64,000 nucleotides of DNA from Polytrichum commune (lineage: Eukaryota; Streptophyta; Polytrichopsida; Polytrichales; Polytrichaceae): the NCBI GenBank assembly GCA_950295325.1, contig OX485806.1, positions 10,292,001 to 10,356,000 on the forward strand, in the 5' to 3' direction. Position 1 is the stretch's first letter; every line of letters begins with the position of its first letter. Of this stretch, positions 45,460-57,439 are shown one piece after another. The position numbers and the translations under genes were made by a program. The notes beneath the pieces are model-generated. The model was not told where the DNA came from. It worked only from the letters and a program-made list of their open reading frames with translations, and did no database searches.

Positions 45460-48400
45460 TTATGCTTGGCCTATAGCATATGTTTTCCGTACATACTCCA
45501 CAATGTCAGCACTCTCAAACATCTTGGCACCCGTGTTTGGATCCTCAAGGTATGGAACCTGTGGGTCAAGAAAAACAGAAAACAAGAGGGAAGAAATCAA
45601 TTTCACAATTCAAGCTATAACCTAATTCCAAAAAATCTCTCTTGTATCATATTGCTTGTGAACCATCTTCACAACTGAGACCTAAAAGCCTCTAGCCTGA
45701 CAGTCAACTACATTGCATACAAGTGTTGTTACAGGGTATGTAAACTGTTTGTTGTACATGTTCAGTTCCAAGAGACTGATGTGTGAGTACAAGAATCCAC
45801 ATCTCCAATTGCTCACAACCATCAAAGATCGTTTTGTGAAAAAGTCAATCACAATTGTGGTGACATGCAAGTCTCAAATGAAATGTGTTGAGAGACCCGG
45901 TAGCCGACTTTTCTGGTGTTTTTGATGTGATCTGAGTGGCGACTCTAATATAATACACTAATCTTAGTTTCATGTGATACTCAGTTTCTTTGAGAACCTA
46001 ACTCATGTGTCCACCAGTATTACCAACACTGACCACTACATAATTTAGAAAAGCTTTGGTGATTAGAAGCTTTGAAAGGGTTGCATTACCTGGAATCTGC
46101 CTGTTTTCTGCTTCAATATATCCCTCTTTGCACTTCCTCGAGCACAACTGCCAAAACCACCCAAGTCTCAGAAGCGGTCAGACTTTAGAAACCAAAGGAA
46201 GACGTGTGTCGAAAAACACGATGTAGGGATGTCTACTTACTGTCCAGGTGTATAATATATCCTCCATACATCCAGACTAACCAAGGTAGTCTAACGTATT
46301 TTCTTGAGAAAAATAGTGGATGTGTCCACCCACCTGTGATATATGTGTGGTAACTCAAGCTCAGACAATGCTTCCCTTGCAATCTTGCAGAAAGGTGATG
46401 ACTGCACACACCCCAATGCAATTGGTGAATTTCAATCAACCCACTTGAAACTAATATATGCATACACGTTATAAAAATGTAGAAAGACCATACCAAGAAC
46501 ATGTTACAAGGACAAGAAATAAGAGCCATCCCTCTTGAAAACATTACAATGAGGACCACAAATCACCACCTCCTACTATTTCTTTTACTACTACTACATA
46601 GCAATTCTAAGTCTTCTTAATGTAAGTTAGTCATGCATTTTTCCCCTTTCAATATCTCTGTATAATAGAACTGAAAACCCAGTTCACGAAAAGATTTAGA
46701 CCTCATATGCCCACAGCTCGAGTGGTTTCTCAGGAAGCTTAGATGGCACATATGTGGAGCCCTGCCAAATGGATACAAAGTATCAGAAGTTAGAGTCACT
46801 GTGTAATTGCAGACCACATAAGAAAAGCAACATCTAGTGAATGACCTGCCCATTCAATGGGAAAAGGCAAGATAGAAGTTGTTGAACCCATAAAAGAGTG
46901 GCGTACAAACATGAACATACCTTTCCTCCACGACCAATCAGAGCTAAACCTGCTGTGATTGTCTGCAAACCCCAACAGAAACAATTAGTTCAAAGTTATT
47001 ATTTTATTTGGTTTCTTATTTTTGTCAAAGCCAGGAGATCCAAGGTAGAAATGCACACCCTTATCCCAAAAAGACCACTTATCCTACTTCATGTCAATTT
47101 CCAGTGACCAATATTGATGAAAAATCAATATCCCCAGCCTCTCAAGATATAAAATTGCTACTACATACTCTTACTGTTTAGGGCTTTGCACATGAACCAA
47201 AAAAGTAATTTTTGCTCTGAACGCAATAAACAAACAAACATACACATGTTTAACACTGAGCTTAGTGCTTTCATTGCTGCAAACCAGTAAAAGCCAAGGT
47301 TGTACCAAGAGTAGTCTAGTTTAGTACCGTCAATATCCCAAGATTGAGCATGATTGGCACCTTTCCATCACCTGCAGAAATTCGAAGTATAGAATTAGCA
47401 GAAATAGCACAAGAAAAGAGTGTACATGCAGGAGTCAAATTGTTCAATCTGCCAGAAACCTTTTCAAAATCTATGCTACACTGATACACTGGGACTTTCC
47501 AGGTGGGGTTTTTCAAAAAAACATCTAGAGAAATTCCAGAACACAATCTACCTGACAGTATTGAAAAACTAGAAAGTAACTTCAAGCAATCCTTCACATG
47601 TTATTTGTATGCTGCAGCTAATAGACTACACTAGTTGAAGCAAATGTTGGAGTAAAAAGTTCAATGTGTCCATCTTTGATTCACGTACCATATTTGTCGA
47701 CTAAGTACTTGATTATGTCGTCAGACTCATACATTGCAGTACCTGTGTTAGGATCAACCTGCAAGTTACAAATTGTTCAATACAAGTAACTACTTCCTAT
47801 TCAGAAACTAGTTTGCATAAACATGCTTGAAGATTGAAATTATTTCTGAACACCATGCAACCCCTGATGGAACGTCAACTGATCATCAAATTCTGAACAT
47901 TGGACTAGCTTGAAACAAGTCAAAATGACAAAGTACCAACTCTCTTCACCCTACAAATTTGTCCCCCATTACTGATATTCGACAAGTTCTATAAAAACTC
48001 CTGTCCACAATGTTTTGCTCGCTGTCAATACAATATTTTGAGTAAGACGTCTTACCATGTAAGGAAATTGCTTTTTCCCACCCATTTCATTAGCTTTTGG
48101 TCGGAAGTTTGGGCCGTTCTTGGGGCATGGATAAAAGAGCACGTCAATGTCCAAAATAGATACAATCTCTCTCACCTGGAGTTCACATGAGAAAACGAAT
48201 ATTAGAAAGCCTTCTATTTCATTGATATACAGACCTGCTCCCATCATTTGAAGAAGGTAAAATGTTTCAGAACTGAAAATCTACTGTAAAACGTGTAGAA
48301 ATCAAACTCTCTTCAAAACTTTGAATTATTTTCAACGATATAATTTCCCAGTCTTAGAAGTGCATAGATCAGAAGTTCATATGCCAAGTACTGAATGACA

Positions 48401-50220
48401 AAAAGGAAGTGCATCAAAATGAAACATTGGACATCACACCTTTCGGCAAAAAGGACACCTGGATGATTTCAACAGCACCAACCATGCCCAAACACAGGCA
48501 ATTACACAAAGACATGTCAGAAAATTTTCAAGCAGAAAGAGCATGTGTATGGCATATGCAACTCAGAGTAATAAAACAACACTGACTACTCTAAATGCAC
48601 AAAAGTATATGAAGTAAAACAGTCCTTCTACATTACAAGCAATTTTTTTAATACCATCCCAGATGAACTTATGATGGCTTTTGCTAGCTTACTTAAATTC
48701 AGACAGTTCCTTCTTTCCTGCTACACATAAAAAATACATATCTGGAGAAGAAACACGCCAAACAATTGTCCACCGGAGAAAAAATTATTTGAAGCTAGAG
48801 ATAAGCAAGTCATGTACCCTTCAAACTCGTATATCTCAATAAGCTTCTCTGGTCTGGGCCCTGGATTGGCTACTTCCACAAACTTTCGTCCTGAGGTAAT
48901 GAAACACGTTTTCATAAGTATCCAAGAGTGTACTTGCTCATACTACATAAATTCTCCATTCAAATGTAGCCATAGATGCAATCCAGCAACAAATGTAACT
49001 GAGCATTAGGAAACCCAACCATGAAGAACATTCCTCACAGCATCTACACCCCCTCTTAAACTCCTCAACTCGGCAGTCAGAAAAATGGCACAGTACTTTA
49101 TGGAGAGAGAGAGAGCCTCTGATGCATCAGGAATTGATAACACATGTGACACAGGAATCGGTGATTAAGTATATGCATAAATACCTGCAACCGGGATGGC
49201 ATATTTGTCCTCTCCAACTTGTGCAGCAGGATAGTTTTCAATTTTGTATCTGCAGGATACGAAAGACTCATAAAATATCATCAGCAAGCTAAACACAACA
49301 CATATGGATGTAACTGCTTCCACATGTATGCACGAGGGCAAAAGCCTCCCATAATGATGGCATTGCGGATGATGACATTCATTCTCACAAAGGCATTATA
49401 ATTGCAAATAGAACTACTTCCACATTCATGTGACATTCTCAGTGTATGATGAGTGTGCTCAAATTTCACATTACATATCACATAACCCAGCCCAGCTGCA
49501 GCTCGTTCGTTCACATACAACTAATCAAGACTCATACGCTCGAGTTTTGGGTTAAGATCATTCCAACAGAGCAACAACCTCAGAGACCAATGTGCACAAC
49601 AAATTAGAATTCTCACAAAGGCATGATAATTGCAAAGTATCCACATTCACGTGACATCAAAATTCAGCTGGCAGGCATTCTTAGTGTATGATGAGGGTCA
49701 TATCACACATCACATATCCCAGCCCAGCTACAGATTCAGCTCATTCATTCACATACGGCTCATCAAGACTTATACGCTCAAATTTTGAGTTGACGCCAAT
49801 CCAAAAGAGCAACAACTCCAGAGATCAATGTCCATAGCATGTACAGAGCCTAAGAATACACCATTAAACTCAATATCACAAAATTGAGGAAGCAGGGCCT
49901 CACCCTTTCACAATGGCACCAGAACCAAGCCGGAATGGCACATTCAAGGAGCTTCCCAGCACGGCGCCAATTTGGTCAGACCTCACGGTGAAGGGGCCAC
50001 CCTTGAACTCAGAATGTGTAGTTGTGGTTGTTGAGGAAGAAGCTGCTGGTGCAGGATTCTCCAATTCCGCCTCTGTGGTTTCTACCGAGGAGGAATCCTT
50101 CAAATCTGCCCTTGGGACACATACAAATTTCCTCGAGGCCGTCCTTCGAGGTGGCCCAGAGAACATAGAAGGCAGAATTGATGTCTTGGTGGCATGTAGC
50201 CATGATGAGGGGCTTGCCAT
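45460..50220 (-). CDS. Plastid protein with two GST-N/glutaredoxin-like thioredoxin folds, twelve exons
   Basis: Probably a thiol-redox or glutathione-linked protein of the chloroplast; its reaction is unknown to me. Coding exons on minus: 50220-49904, 49249-49185, 48890-48818, 48458-48440, 48175-48056, 47758-47689, 47371-47328, 46962-46921, 46761-46702, 46401-46334, 46147-46090 and 45558-45460. All introns are GT-AG and phases agree, giving 344 residues with stop TAA. The start MASPSSWLHATKTS and the basic Ser-rich stretch after it look like a transit peptide. Domain 1 (about 143-222) has IEIYEFEG, CPFC (153-156) and QFPYMVDPNTGTAMYESDDI. Domain 2 (about 263-344) has LELWAYE, SPFC (272-275) and QVPYLEDPNTGAKMFESADI. 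The linker TITAGLALIGRGGK is hydrophobic. Length and motif order match the plant proteins I recall as At4g10000 and At5g03880. The 19-nt fourth exon encodes CPFCRK. Confidence 0.92.
48440..48458 (-). other. 19-nt micro-exon encoding the CPFC motif
   Basis: Bounded by the acceptor ATCCAG and the donor GTGTGA. With the two bases GG from the preceding exon it reads Gly-Cys-Pro-Phe-Cys-Arg-Lys and restores the frame for the exon at 48175. Skipping it would remove the only CxxC motif and shift the frame. Confidence 0.85.
49385..49845. repeat. Tandem duplication of about 225 bp in intron 1
   Basis: 49385-49597 and 49611-49845 are head-to-tail copies, sharing ACAAAGGCAT.ATAATTGCAA, AGTGTATGATGAG, CCCAGCCCAGCT, CATTCACATAC and AAGACT.ATACGCTC, with scattered differences. 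Both lie in the first intron of the thioredoxin-fold gene (49250-49903). Confidence 0.85.
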
Positions 50221-51205
50221 CACAACAACCAACAACAAAAGTGGGTACAAGTTTTCGTTCTTTCAGCTGCAACCGCAAAATTGCACACAAAAACTGGTGC
50301 CCACAATTCCCTAACCCTTGCGAATTCCTTGTCCTCCTAACCTTATTCCGCAACAATTTCTACCCTGTTGGGTTCCCTATTCTCCTCTCACAATCTCTCA
50401 CAAAGACATAAGTTAGCTGTTTGAGAAGTTCCAGCCACCACTTGGCTGCAATTGAGCGCCACAACTGCGCAAAGGCGCCATCCCAGCGATAGAGGGAGAT
50501 GTTTTCCACGTGGCGTCTTCTCAATGGACATGACCCAACACCATCCGAGTCGGCATACCACGTGGATCGGTTTCTGGACGGGATACTGGACGGAATCCTG
50601 GTGAAGTGGTGATCCAGGTGGGTATAATACCGGTGTTGGCGAATGAGTGGAGAGAGTCAGATGTGAGGGTGGTAGTGGAAGTGTCAGAGTGAGACAATCA
50701 TAAATCCTTCTTCTTTTAGCGATGGTGATTGTTGGTGAGTCTCTGAGTTGAGTGGATAACAGGAAACCAATCCGCTCTGCAGTAACATGTAAATCTCTAA
50801 TCACTGGAGCTAGAGAAATTTTTGACCTCCACTTCTTCTCCCCTTTTTTCTTAGACCCTTCTCAAGGTTTAGGTACACGTGTTTTCTCAACCCTAGTGTT
50901 CGTTTGGGCTGTGATAATCCTCCGGAAATCATCGAAATTCTTTCCTTAGGAATCTCGAGAATGAATGCCTTTTGACATTAGACTCAATGTGTTGAAAATG
51001 CTGGACAATTCTGTTCTTCCATCCCTTTCCTAAAAAGTTTTTAGCACAGAACTCCCTCTTTAAGTTGGGGTTGAGTGTTCCAGTGCAAAGTGGCTATGGG
51101 TCACCCGTAAGAAGAAGAATCAGGAAGTGGAGTACGGTATGTGATTGGAGATTGTGGAATGTGACAGTGGAATGTGACAATTGCAGTTTAGTTTCTCTTT
51201 CAAAA
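50221..51205. promoter_or_regulatory. Divergent promoter region with three CACGTG boxes
   Basis: The start codons of the minus-strand plastid gene and the plus-strand small membrane protein are 985 bp apart. CACGTG occurs at 50507-50512 (within CCACGTGGC), 50559-50564 (CCACGTGG) and 50876-50881 (ACACGTGT). CACGTG is the G-box core bound by plant bZIP and bHLH factors in light and ABA responses. The first two lie 290-345 bp upstream of the plastid gene's ATG. Transcription starts cannot be seen from the sequence. Confidence 0.6.
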
Positions 51206-53509
51206 ATGATGTTTCAAGGAACAGGAGGATGGTACGCAAAGGTCGCCCTCATCAGCGGCGCCCTCGGCGCCACTATGGAGCTCTTCATGATCAAAACTGG
51301 TTTCTGTAAGTTTACATACATCTTGCATAACAATTCAACATTTTGTTTTTTTTTCCTTTTCTTAATGTTTATAGCCCTAAACCCATGATGAATGCCTGCA
51401 AGGAAGGGTTTCAAGAGTGGCACACCACAACATTCTTAGCCATTTCTTTCACTCACTCGATCTCGTCTTCCAGAATCGAAACCCTAATGCAGCAAGTACA
51501 CTAAATATCGGATACAGTAAGTGTGAAATTGGTGTGGTATGTTGATTAGAGTGATTTCATGGCTTGTCATGTAGCACCAAGTGTCATTTGACACCCTCTT
51601 TAACTTGCTTGCCACCACCCAGTGTTTGCAAGCCAATTGGTGTGTGTGTGGATGATGAATAATCATGTGGGCCACACTAAATCAGGTGTTTTGTGTATCG
51701 ATTAGAATGTAAGATTATAATACCTATTTGTAGAATTCGGTAGAAATTTGTTGCAGGGTCAGTTTTGGGGAATTATTAAGCTGCTCTCACAGATGCTACT
51801 CTCTTATCAATAATAGTCATGTTGAAAAGGCTGGATTTTGTGATGTTGATGTTTCTGGATTTAGTAGTTTTTGCACATCAGTGTGAGACTCGAATTAAAT
51901 TCTGAAGAATGCATGAAGGGTGCACCTGGCTGAGCATTTAGGGTCTAGGGTTTGCATGAGTAAGGGCCGTTTTTCACTATTCGAAGGCCCATGAAATTGT
52001 GAGTCCTTGAAACTCATTTGAATGGAAAATTGAAATTGAATTTTCTGTGGTCATGGGCCTTCAAGTGTAATGTAAAGACATGCACGACTGAGCTCTAAAC
52101 CAAATGCTATTTCATTACCAACCTATTCATGTCGACCTTCCTACATAATTATGTATAACAAATCAAGGGTTGTGAGATTTCCAAAGTGTCATGGTCTCCC
52201 AGTTTTATGTTAGACCCACCACAAAGAGGTGGGCTTGACACAAAATTTGGTAGACCATGAAACATTATCCATTGCATGCCACGGGAGGACTCCATGTAGG
52301 TTTTTCATCCATTGAAACTTCCTTTGGTCCTTGGCCCTCAACTTCTAGTGTAAACTCAACTTCTAGTGTAAAGTGAAGTGGGACAGTATCAGCATTTTCC
52401 ACCAACAAGAGATTTTAGATTTTAATGATCACAGGCCCTCAACCTCTAGTGTAAATTACCTGTAAGTAGGAGTTCACAATGTGGTTATGATACAGCAAGG
52501 AGCAGGCGGCTTTAGTGGGTTATGATTGTATTCATTCCTGGTTGTAATTACTGCCTGCTCAAGGAATTAGTGGCTGTGAGCAACACATTTACATCATAAA
52601 AGCCTGCGTAACTGTTGGTGTGTCGAGGATCAACTAGGATCCTGGCAGTTTTCAGGCATACCCGAATCATCGCAAGTTATGGGCTGAGGAAAGATTCATA
52701 AAGGCTTCCAATCATCATGAGAATCGGTATATTTGTCAATATCCGTGAATCAATAACCACATTTACGTTTATCTATGCAATGTTCATGCCACCCACCTTT
52801 CACATTCTTTCCAGCTTTCAATGAAGCAATATATTAGCAGGAAGGTTTTTCATATCCATGTTCATTGGGACGCTTAACTTTGGGTTATGTTTGTAAACTA
52901 TATTTCAAGTCAAATCAAGCAGTTGAGTGCTCTAATTACTGAAATGGCACAATTTTTCATGTTCGATTATTCTCAGGAAAATAGTGTTTGCGCAATTTGA
53001 GGCGTATCTCTCAAAGCCACAGATCAGATTACTTCAAATGTACTTCCTTTTGTGCATTCAACATTGTAAGGGAGACAGCTCCAATTAATGCTCTATGTGA
53101 AGAATTTGAATTCTGCTCTTTAAAATAAAAAACATGTGACATCCTGTCTGTCATGGAATGCGTTTCATCAACTGTAGTCTTTTGAGTAGGACACCTTACC
53201 TATCCAAAAGAAAATAACTAGGTATACTAATCAGCACTAGAAATACTATTCTGAAGGTATTTATTCGGGTGCTGCCTGTACTTTTATTTATTTATAGGCT
53301 AATGACTATCTAGAACGACCTAAGCTTAGAAAGCTTAAGTTATTGATGTACTCGTCGATTTTGCAGATGAGAAGGTCGTCGACTTGGAGGCACAGCGAAG
53401 GGCAGATGAACTTCATGCTGCCAAAGAAGAAATTGACGCTGCGCATAATCTTCAACAACCAAATCTTTCTAATCAGCCCACCAGTGAGCAGACAGTAGGA
53501 CCTTCCTAG
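51206..53509 (+). CDS. Small single-span membrane protein, 80 residues, two exons
   Basis: Exon 1 is 51206-51305 and exon 2 53367-53509, with donor TTTCT-GTAAGT and acceptor TTTTGCAG; the split codon becomes Tyr34 and the stop is TAG. Two ATGs in tandem (51206 and 51209) could both serve as start. Residues about 9-33 (YAKVALISGALGATMELFMI) form one membrane segment with a short Gly-rich N-terminus and Lys/Tyr at its end. The rest is a charged helix (EKVVDLEAQRRADELHAAKEE), then a polar Gln/Ser/Pro-rich tail. There is no cleavable-looking presequence; the arrangement is typical of small mitochondrial or ER tail-facing proteins, but that is inference. I recall similar short plant proteins with MEFFM.KTGFY but no named function. 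The intron is long (2,061 nt). Confidence 0.8.
51965..52460. repeat. Possible decayed inverted-repeat elements in the intron
   Basis: TTTTTCACTATTCGAAGGCCCATGA near 51970 is mirrored by TCATGGGCCTTCAAGTGTAATG near 52053, and CAACTTCTAGTGTAAA recurs twice in tandem near 52337 and again as CAACCTCTAGTGTAAA near 52440. The pieces suggest one or two old Tourist-like elements in the intron, but the ends are not resolved. Confidence 0.45.
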
Positions 53510-54520
53510 TGGCACTCAAGAAACCACCTTCTGTAGTGAGTGTTCAGTTCCAATACAGTATACAGATTGTTTTGAACAACTGTCAAAGGAGAATTTGATC
53601 CTGATATCAGTATTATCCTTAGATTAAATGCTTAAGTCATGTTGAGTTTTTTCTCATTAAACTCATTAATTGGATCAATTGGTTGGTTGGTTCAAGCTCA
53701 AAAAATTGAACAAACCAGCTCACTCAGCACATTCAAGTAGCACTGAAATTGGTCAATTTGTAGATGGTCTTCACCCATGGACATAAAATGGCATGGAGGT
53801 CCTCATGCATAAGAGATTGTACATGATAGGAGACAGCTAACAATTAGCTTCCAAGTCTAATAATTGCAGTATAGTTTAGTGCGCACGACAAAGTATGACC
53901 ATTCATGAGATCTTGGATATCAAAAATGGCTTTTCAATGCAGCATGACACTGCCATTTTTCTGACATCAATATATGAAGCCTCAATCAGCTCACAGTTTA
54001 TTACCAGTCTTTTCCATTCATGGGCTCACAGTTATGATGCAACTTTCTTTTGACCACTTTCCTGTCAAATTGGTTGTCTTTCTTGGTGAGACTAGGTACC
54101 CTATAAGTTAGAATGTAAGATATGTTTGCAAACCCTCTCAAATAATGCGTCGACAATAAATTTTCAATTTCCTTTTTGCAGAAGAAAAGTAGCTTTGAAC
54201 TGAAACCTGTCCGATTCCAGAAGTGCTTCCTTGGGAGAAATTTGTGTGATTTGAGAAAGATTTTGTTGCCACATGTTATGCACCTCTATACATTTCTTTG
54301 ATGCTTTTACTATTTAGGCAAGCAACAGACACTGTTGAAGATTTTGGTCCCTATGAATATTGTGTTATATTCATATTTTTTTCCCACCTTTGCAGATGCT
54401 TTGATTGCCTTTTTCACAGATCACAAGGTACATACCATCACATGTGAATAGGATGTACGAGAATATTCTTATCCATGGACAATTATGACCCGGCACTGTC
54501 CCTTCATGGAAATTCACACT
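53510..54520. other. Downstream flank of the small membrane protein gene
   Basis: Should include the 3' untranslated region of the gene ending at 53509. Nothing else recognised. Confidence 0.5.
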
Positions 54521-54651
54521 CACTACTAGAAATGTGGTAGTTTCACGACACGATAATTCAACACGAAGTGACCATAATGACTCGAGCCCAACTCGGGCCC
54601 GAGTCATTCTGATCACTTCGTGTCGTGAATCTACCACATTTCTAGTAAGTG
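54521..54651. mobile_element. CACTA-type foldback MITE, 131 bp
   Basis: The left end CACTACTAGAAATGTGGTAG and the right end, read inward, CACTTACTAGAAATGTGGTAG bound an almost complete palindrome. Further in, TTCACGACACGA, CGAAGTGA, AATGACTCG and GCCC are mirrored, with a centre at GCCCAACTCGGGC. CACTACTAGAAA is a usual CACTA terminus. Flanking trinucleotides are ACT and GCT, so the duplication is imperfect. Confidence 0.85.
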
Positions 54652-56454
54652 GCTAAGTTGTTACAAAGCGCACACACAATGTTTCACTTGCAAGCTAGTT
54701 TTTAATCTCATCATAAGTTATTGAATAGTGAAGAACCCTGTTATATTTGGTTACTGCATAACTTGCATTACAGAGTCAAATCGATTTGGTCAGTGCTTTG
54801 GAGTAAGGTTTGTGTCCTTGTTGTGGGCACAAACAATTTTGACAGTTGGATCGGATAAGGAATTGTCTCATCGGGTGAGTAATTGTAATGAATCACGTAA
54901 ATTATCATCTCAAGTTTCAAAGTCGGAGTAGAAACACAAATGCCATAAGAGTCTAAAGTGAGGATTCTCTTACTCTTCAAATGGTCACATACAACCTCTT
55001 AATTATGTTCAATAGTGAACTTAAAATGGTGTCTATACTTTAAGCCCATATATCAATCTATCACATGTTTTTGCTTTTGTCCGTCCTAATCTACAAACCC
55101 TGCCATACACCACTTAAGTAGAGATGTCCAATCAAGAAGAATGACCACATAAGGCTCACGCACCTTGATTCACTTTCACTCCTCTTCCATTGTGTCATGT
55201 GAATATGTCGAAGAATTCTCGAGACCATGTGCACAACAAGTCATGTGCTCCAAATGGAGAACCCAACTTTGTTTCAAACTATTACAAGTTGAAACAGTTA
55301 CAACGCGTCAGTGGTGATCATGAGAAGCCAAACTTAAAACATTTGACCAATTTGCATGTTAGGTTTTGGGTTTGGGACCTGTTCAGGGTAATCTTTGACA
55401 CAATCATAAGAGAGTGAGACTTCTAAGAAGCTGGAGAGCTTGCAGTGATGAAGCAACCTCGCAGAAAAAAAGTGAAGACTCCCAAGCAAAGATACATTGT
55501 TTCCGTGTCAAGTGTAACCAAGGAGTCGCATGCTTGCTCCACTGATGACCAAGCTTGTGCGAGATGTTGATAGCACACATGCACTGGCCTCCCATAAAAC
55601 CGACTTTTGCGACCTCGCCAGTGGTTTAGAATTATTTTCCGGGTCGTTTGCCTCTGGACCATTTAATTGTCTCGTGATAAAATCGTTTCCATTCATACTT
55701 GTTGGGATGATGTCAACTCAAACCCCACATGTGGGTTTCGGATTTAGGGTTTCAACGAACGTGGGCCCCCAGTTTCAGTAAGGCTTGACTCTCCTATGTG
55801 ATTCCTCCTCCGCAAAAAAAATACACACGCACAAGCACACAAACAAACATAAACAACTCTTAGATCCGCTCACGTGCTTGACCTTATGTAACCTAAAGAC
55901 TTGGTTAAAAACCATGTCACTCTCACGCGTATCATTCATCGAATATTGCCACAAAACTCCACCTCGCAACTCCAGATTGACTTCAAGAAATGGGTTGGGA
56001 AATTCTCATGAAATAACTCGGATGACGACTTTAAGTGACGATCGAAGAGCACCAGGAGGCCTGCGCGCCAAGTTGACTCTGTGTGTAACTGATCATTCCT
56101 GTCTAATTCATGGCACTCACATTTCACCCTCTTTGACAAAGTGCTGTCAATGTGATTTGACTTTGGAACACAATGTGTGAGAACATTGTCAAGGATCTGT
56201 CGAATTCTCGCCCACGAGAATCGGTAGGGGGGAGGATCGATGGAGGATAATTAATCGAACAGAACTTGCCAGCAATTTGCAAGTTGCAATCACCCAGCGG
56301 CGTGTGTGTGCAGGTAGTTTGGATTTTAGATAAGTTCTCTGTCGCTGATGTTGACTCTGGGAGGTAAGTTGCATCTAAATATAGGCAGCGCAACATAGAA
56401 AGTCAAGACCTACAATACTTACAGCTCCTCTCTCTCTCTCTTGATAATATTCGG
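54652..56454. other. Gene-free stretch
   Basis: About 54955-55165 is a forward half-copy of the foldback family (GAGGATTCTCTTACTC, CCATACACCACTTAAG, GAAGAATGACCACATAAGG). Overlapping frames between 55400 and 56200 show no domain. A CT run lies at about 56429-56442. Confidence 0.55.
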
Positions 56455-56660
56455 ACCTATGAAACCGGAGAACTGGCAGCTAGTTCCAGATGAAGCTCAA
56501 CACTTGAGGACAATTACCGATCCTTTTGGAGGGAATCTATCGAATATACTTCGATTAAATGTATAAAGAAAGAATAACCAAAAGATGTCGACATGTAACC
56601 GGTTGGACTTGGAAACACTTGGATCTCGATCGATGATGCGTGGAAACCTCCCCCGACATT
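56455..56660 (-). mobile_element. Small hAT-like MITE, TAGTG family, reverse copy
   Basis: Carries GAGAACTGGCAGCTAGTTC, GACAATTACCGATCC, GGGAATCTATCGAATATAC, AAAAGATGTCGACATGTAAC and TTGGACTTGGAAACACTTGG in family order; ends not fixed. Confidence 0.65.
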
Positions 56661-56688
56661 GGGGGAGATTCAACCACGACACTAAGTT

Positions 56689-57007
56689 CACTAAATAGGA
56701 TGTTTAGTGTTTGATACACTAAATACAAACGCATACACTAAATATCAATAGCCTTATGAAAGTAAGTAGCATTAAATGCAAACTCAAACACTAAATATCA
56801 ACTATGGTAATACGTGGAAGTTACATGTTTGAATTTAGTGTTAGTAAGGATGTGGAAGAAAAGGATATAATAAGGGAGGTGGCAGTAGGGAAGGTAGCGG
56901 CACATTTATGTCTAACACTAATTGTCAAGGAATTGAGATTTTTTGTTGAGTAGGGTAGGGTGGTAACAACACTAAATATAATCAAACACTAAATATCCTA
57001 TTTAGTG
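56689..57007. mobile_element. CACTA-like MITE with many ACACTAAA subterminal motifs
   Basis: Begins CACTAAATAGGATGTTTAGTG and ends with its inverse (inward CACTAAATAGGATATTTAGTG), followed in both arms by TTTGAT. ACACTAAA or TTTAGTGT recurs about eight times across 319 bp in both orientations. Termini fit CACTA elements. The flanking trinucleotides GTT and TAG do not match, so the target duplication is not confirmed. Confidence 0.75.
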
Positions 57008-57439
57008 TAGTCCTATTACAATGGGCCACAGTAATTTGCTAGAGCCCACGCTAATTCTTGTAATAAGAATTGATGTGGGCTGCACATTGGTTTTCAACCG
57101 ATGCTAGATTTCTCGTAGAAAACTAGCGTGGGTCATGTTGATTGATTTTCTAGAGAGTTAATGTGGGTGATTATTTCATTTTGTGCAACTTTTATCATAT
57201 ACTTGATATTCAATGTGTGGGTCGGAAGTCTTCATGGAGACTTTAGGGCAGACCTAGGGTCTTGGACCCACTTTACTTTCACCTTGGCTAGAAATTTAGT
57301 GTGGCACACGTTGATCATTTCCATGCTAATATTCCTCCCAAACCAACATGATTGTTTAGTGTAGTTACAAATGGGTTGTTTGAGTTTGGGAAATGACCAG
57401 TTCAAAGTTATATGGTTCTTAAATTGTTCTTTTTTTCCC
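57008..57439. repeat. Hairpin-rich stretch next to the CACTA-like MITE
   Basis: GCCCACGCTAATTCTTG and AAGAATTGATGTGGGC form a hairpin at 57050-57089. Variants of GCTAG(A)AAA(C)TAGCGTGGG and TTAGTGTGG follow to about 57310, and TTTAGTGTAG recurs at 57354. It may be a second, related element. Confidence 0.55.
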
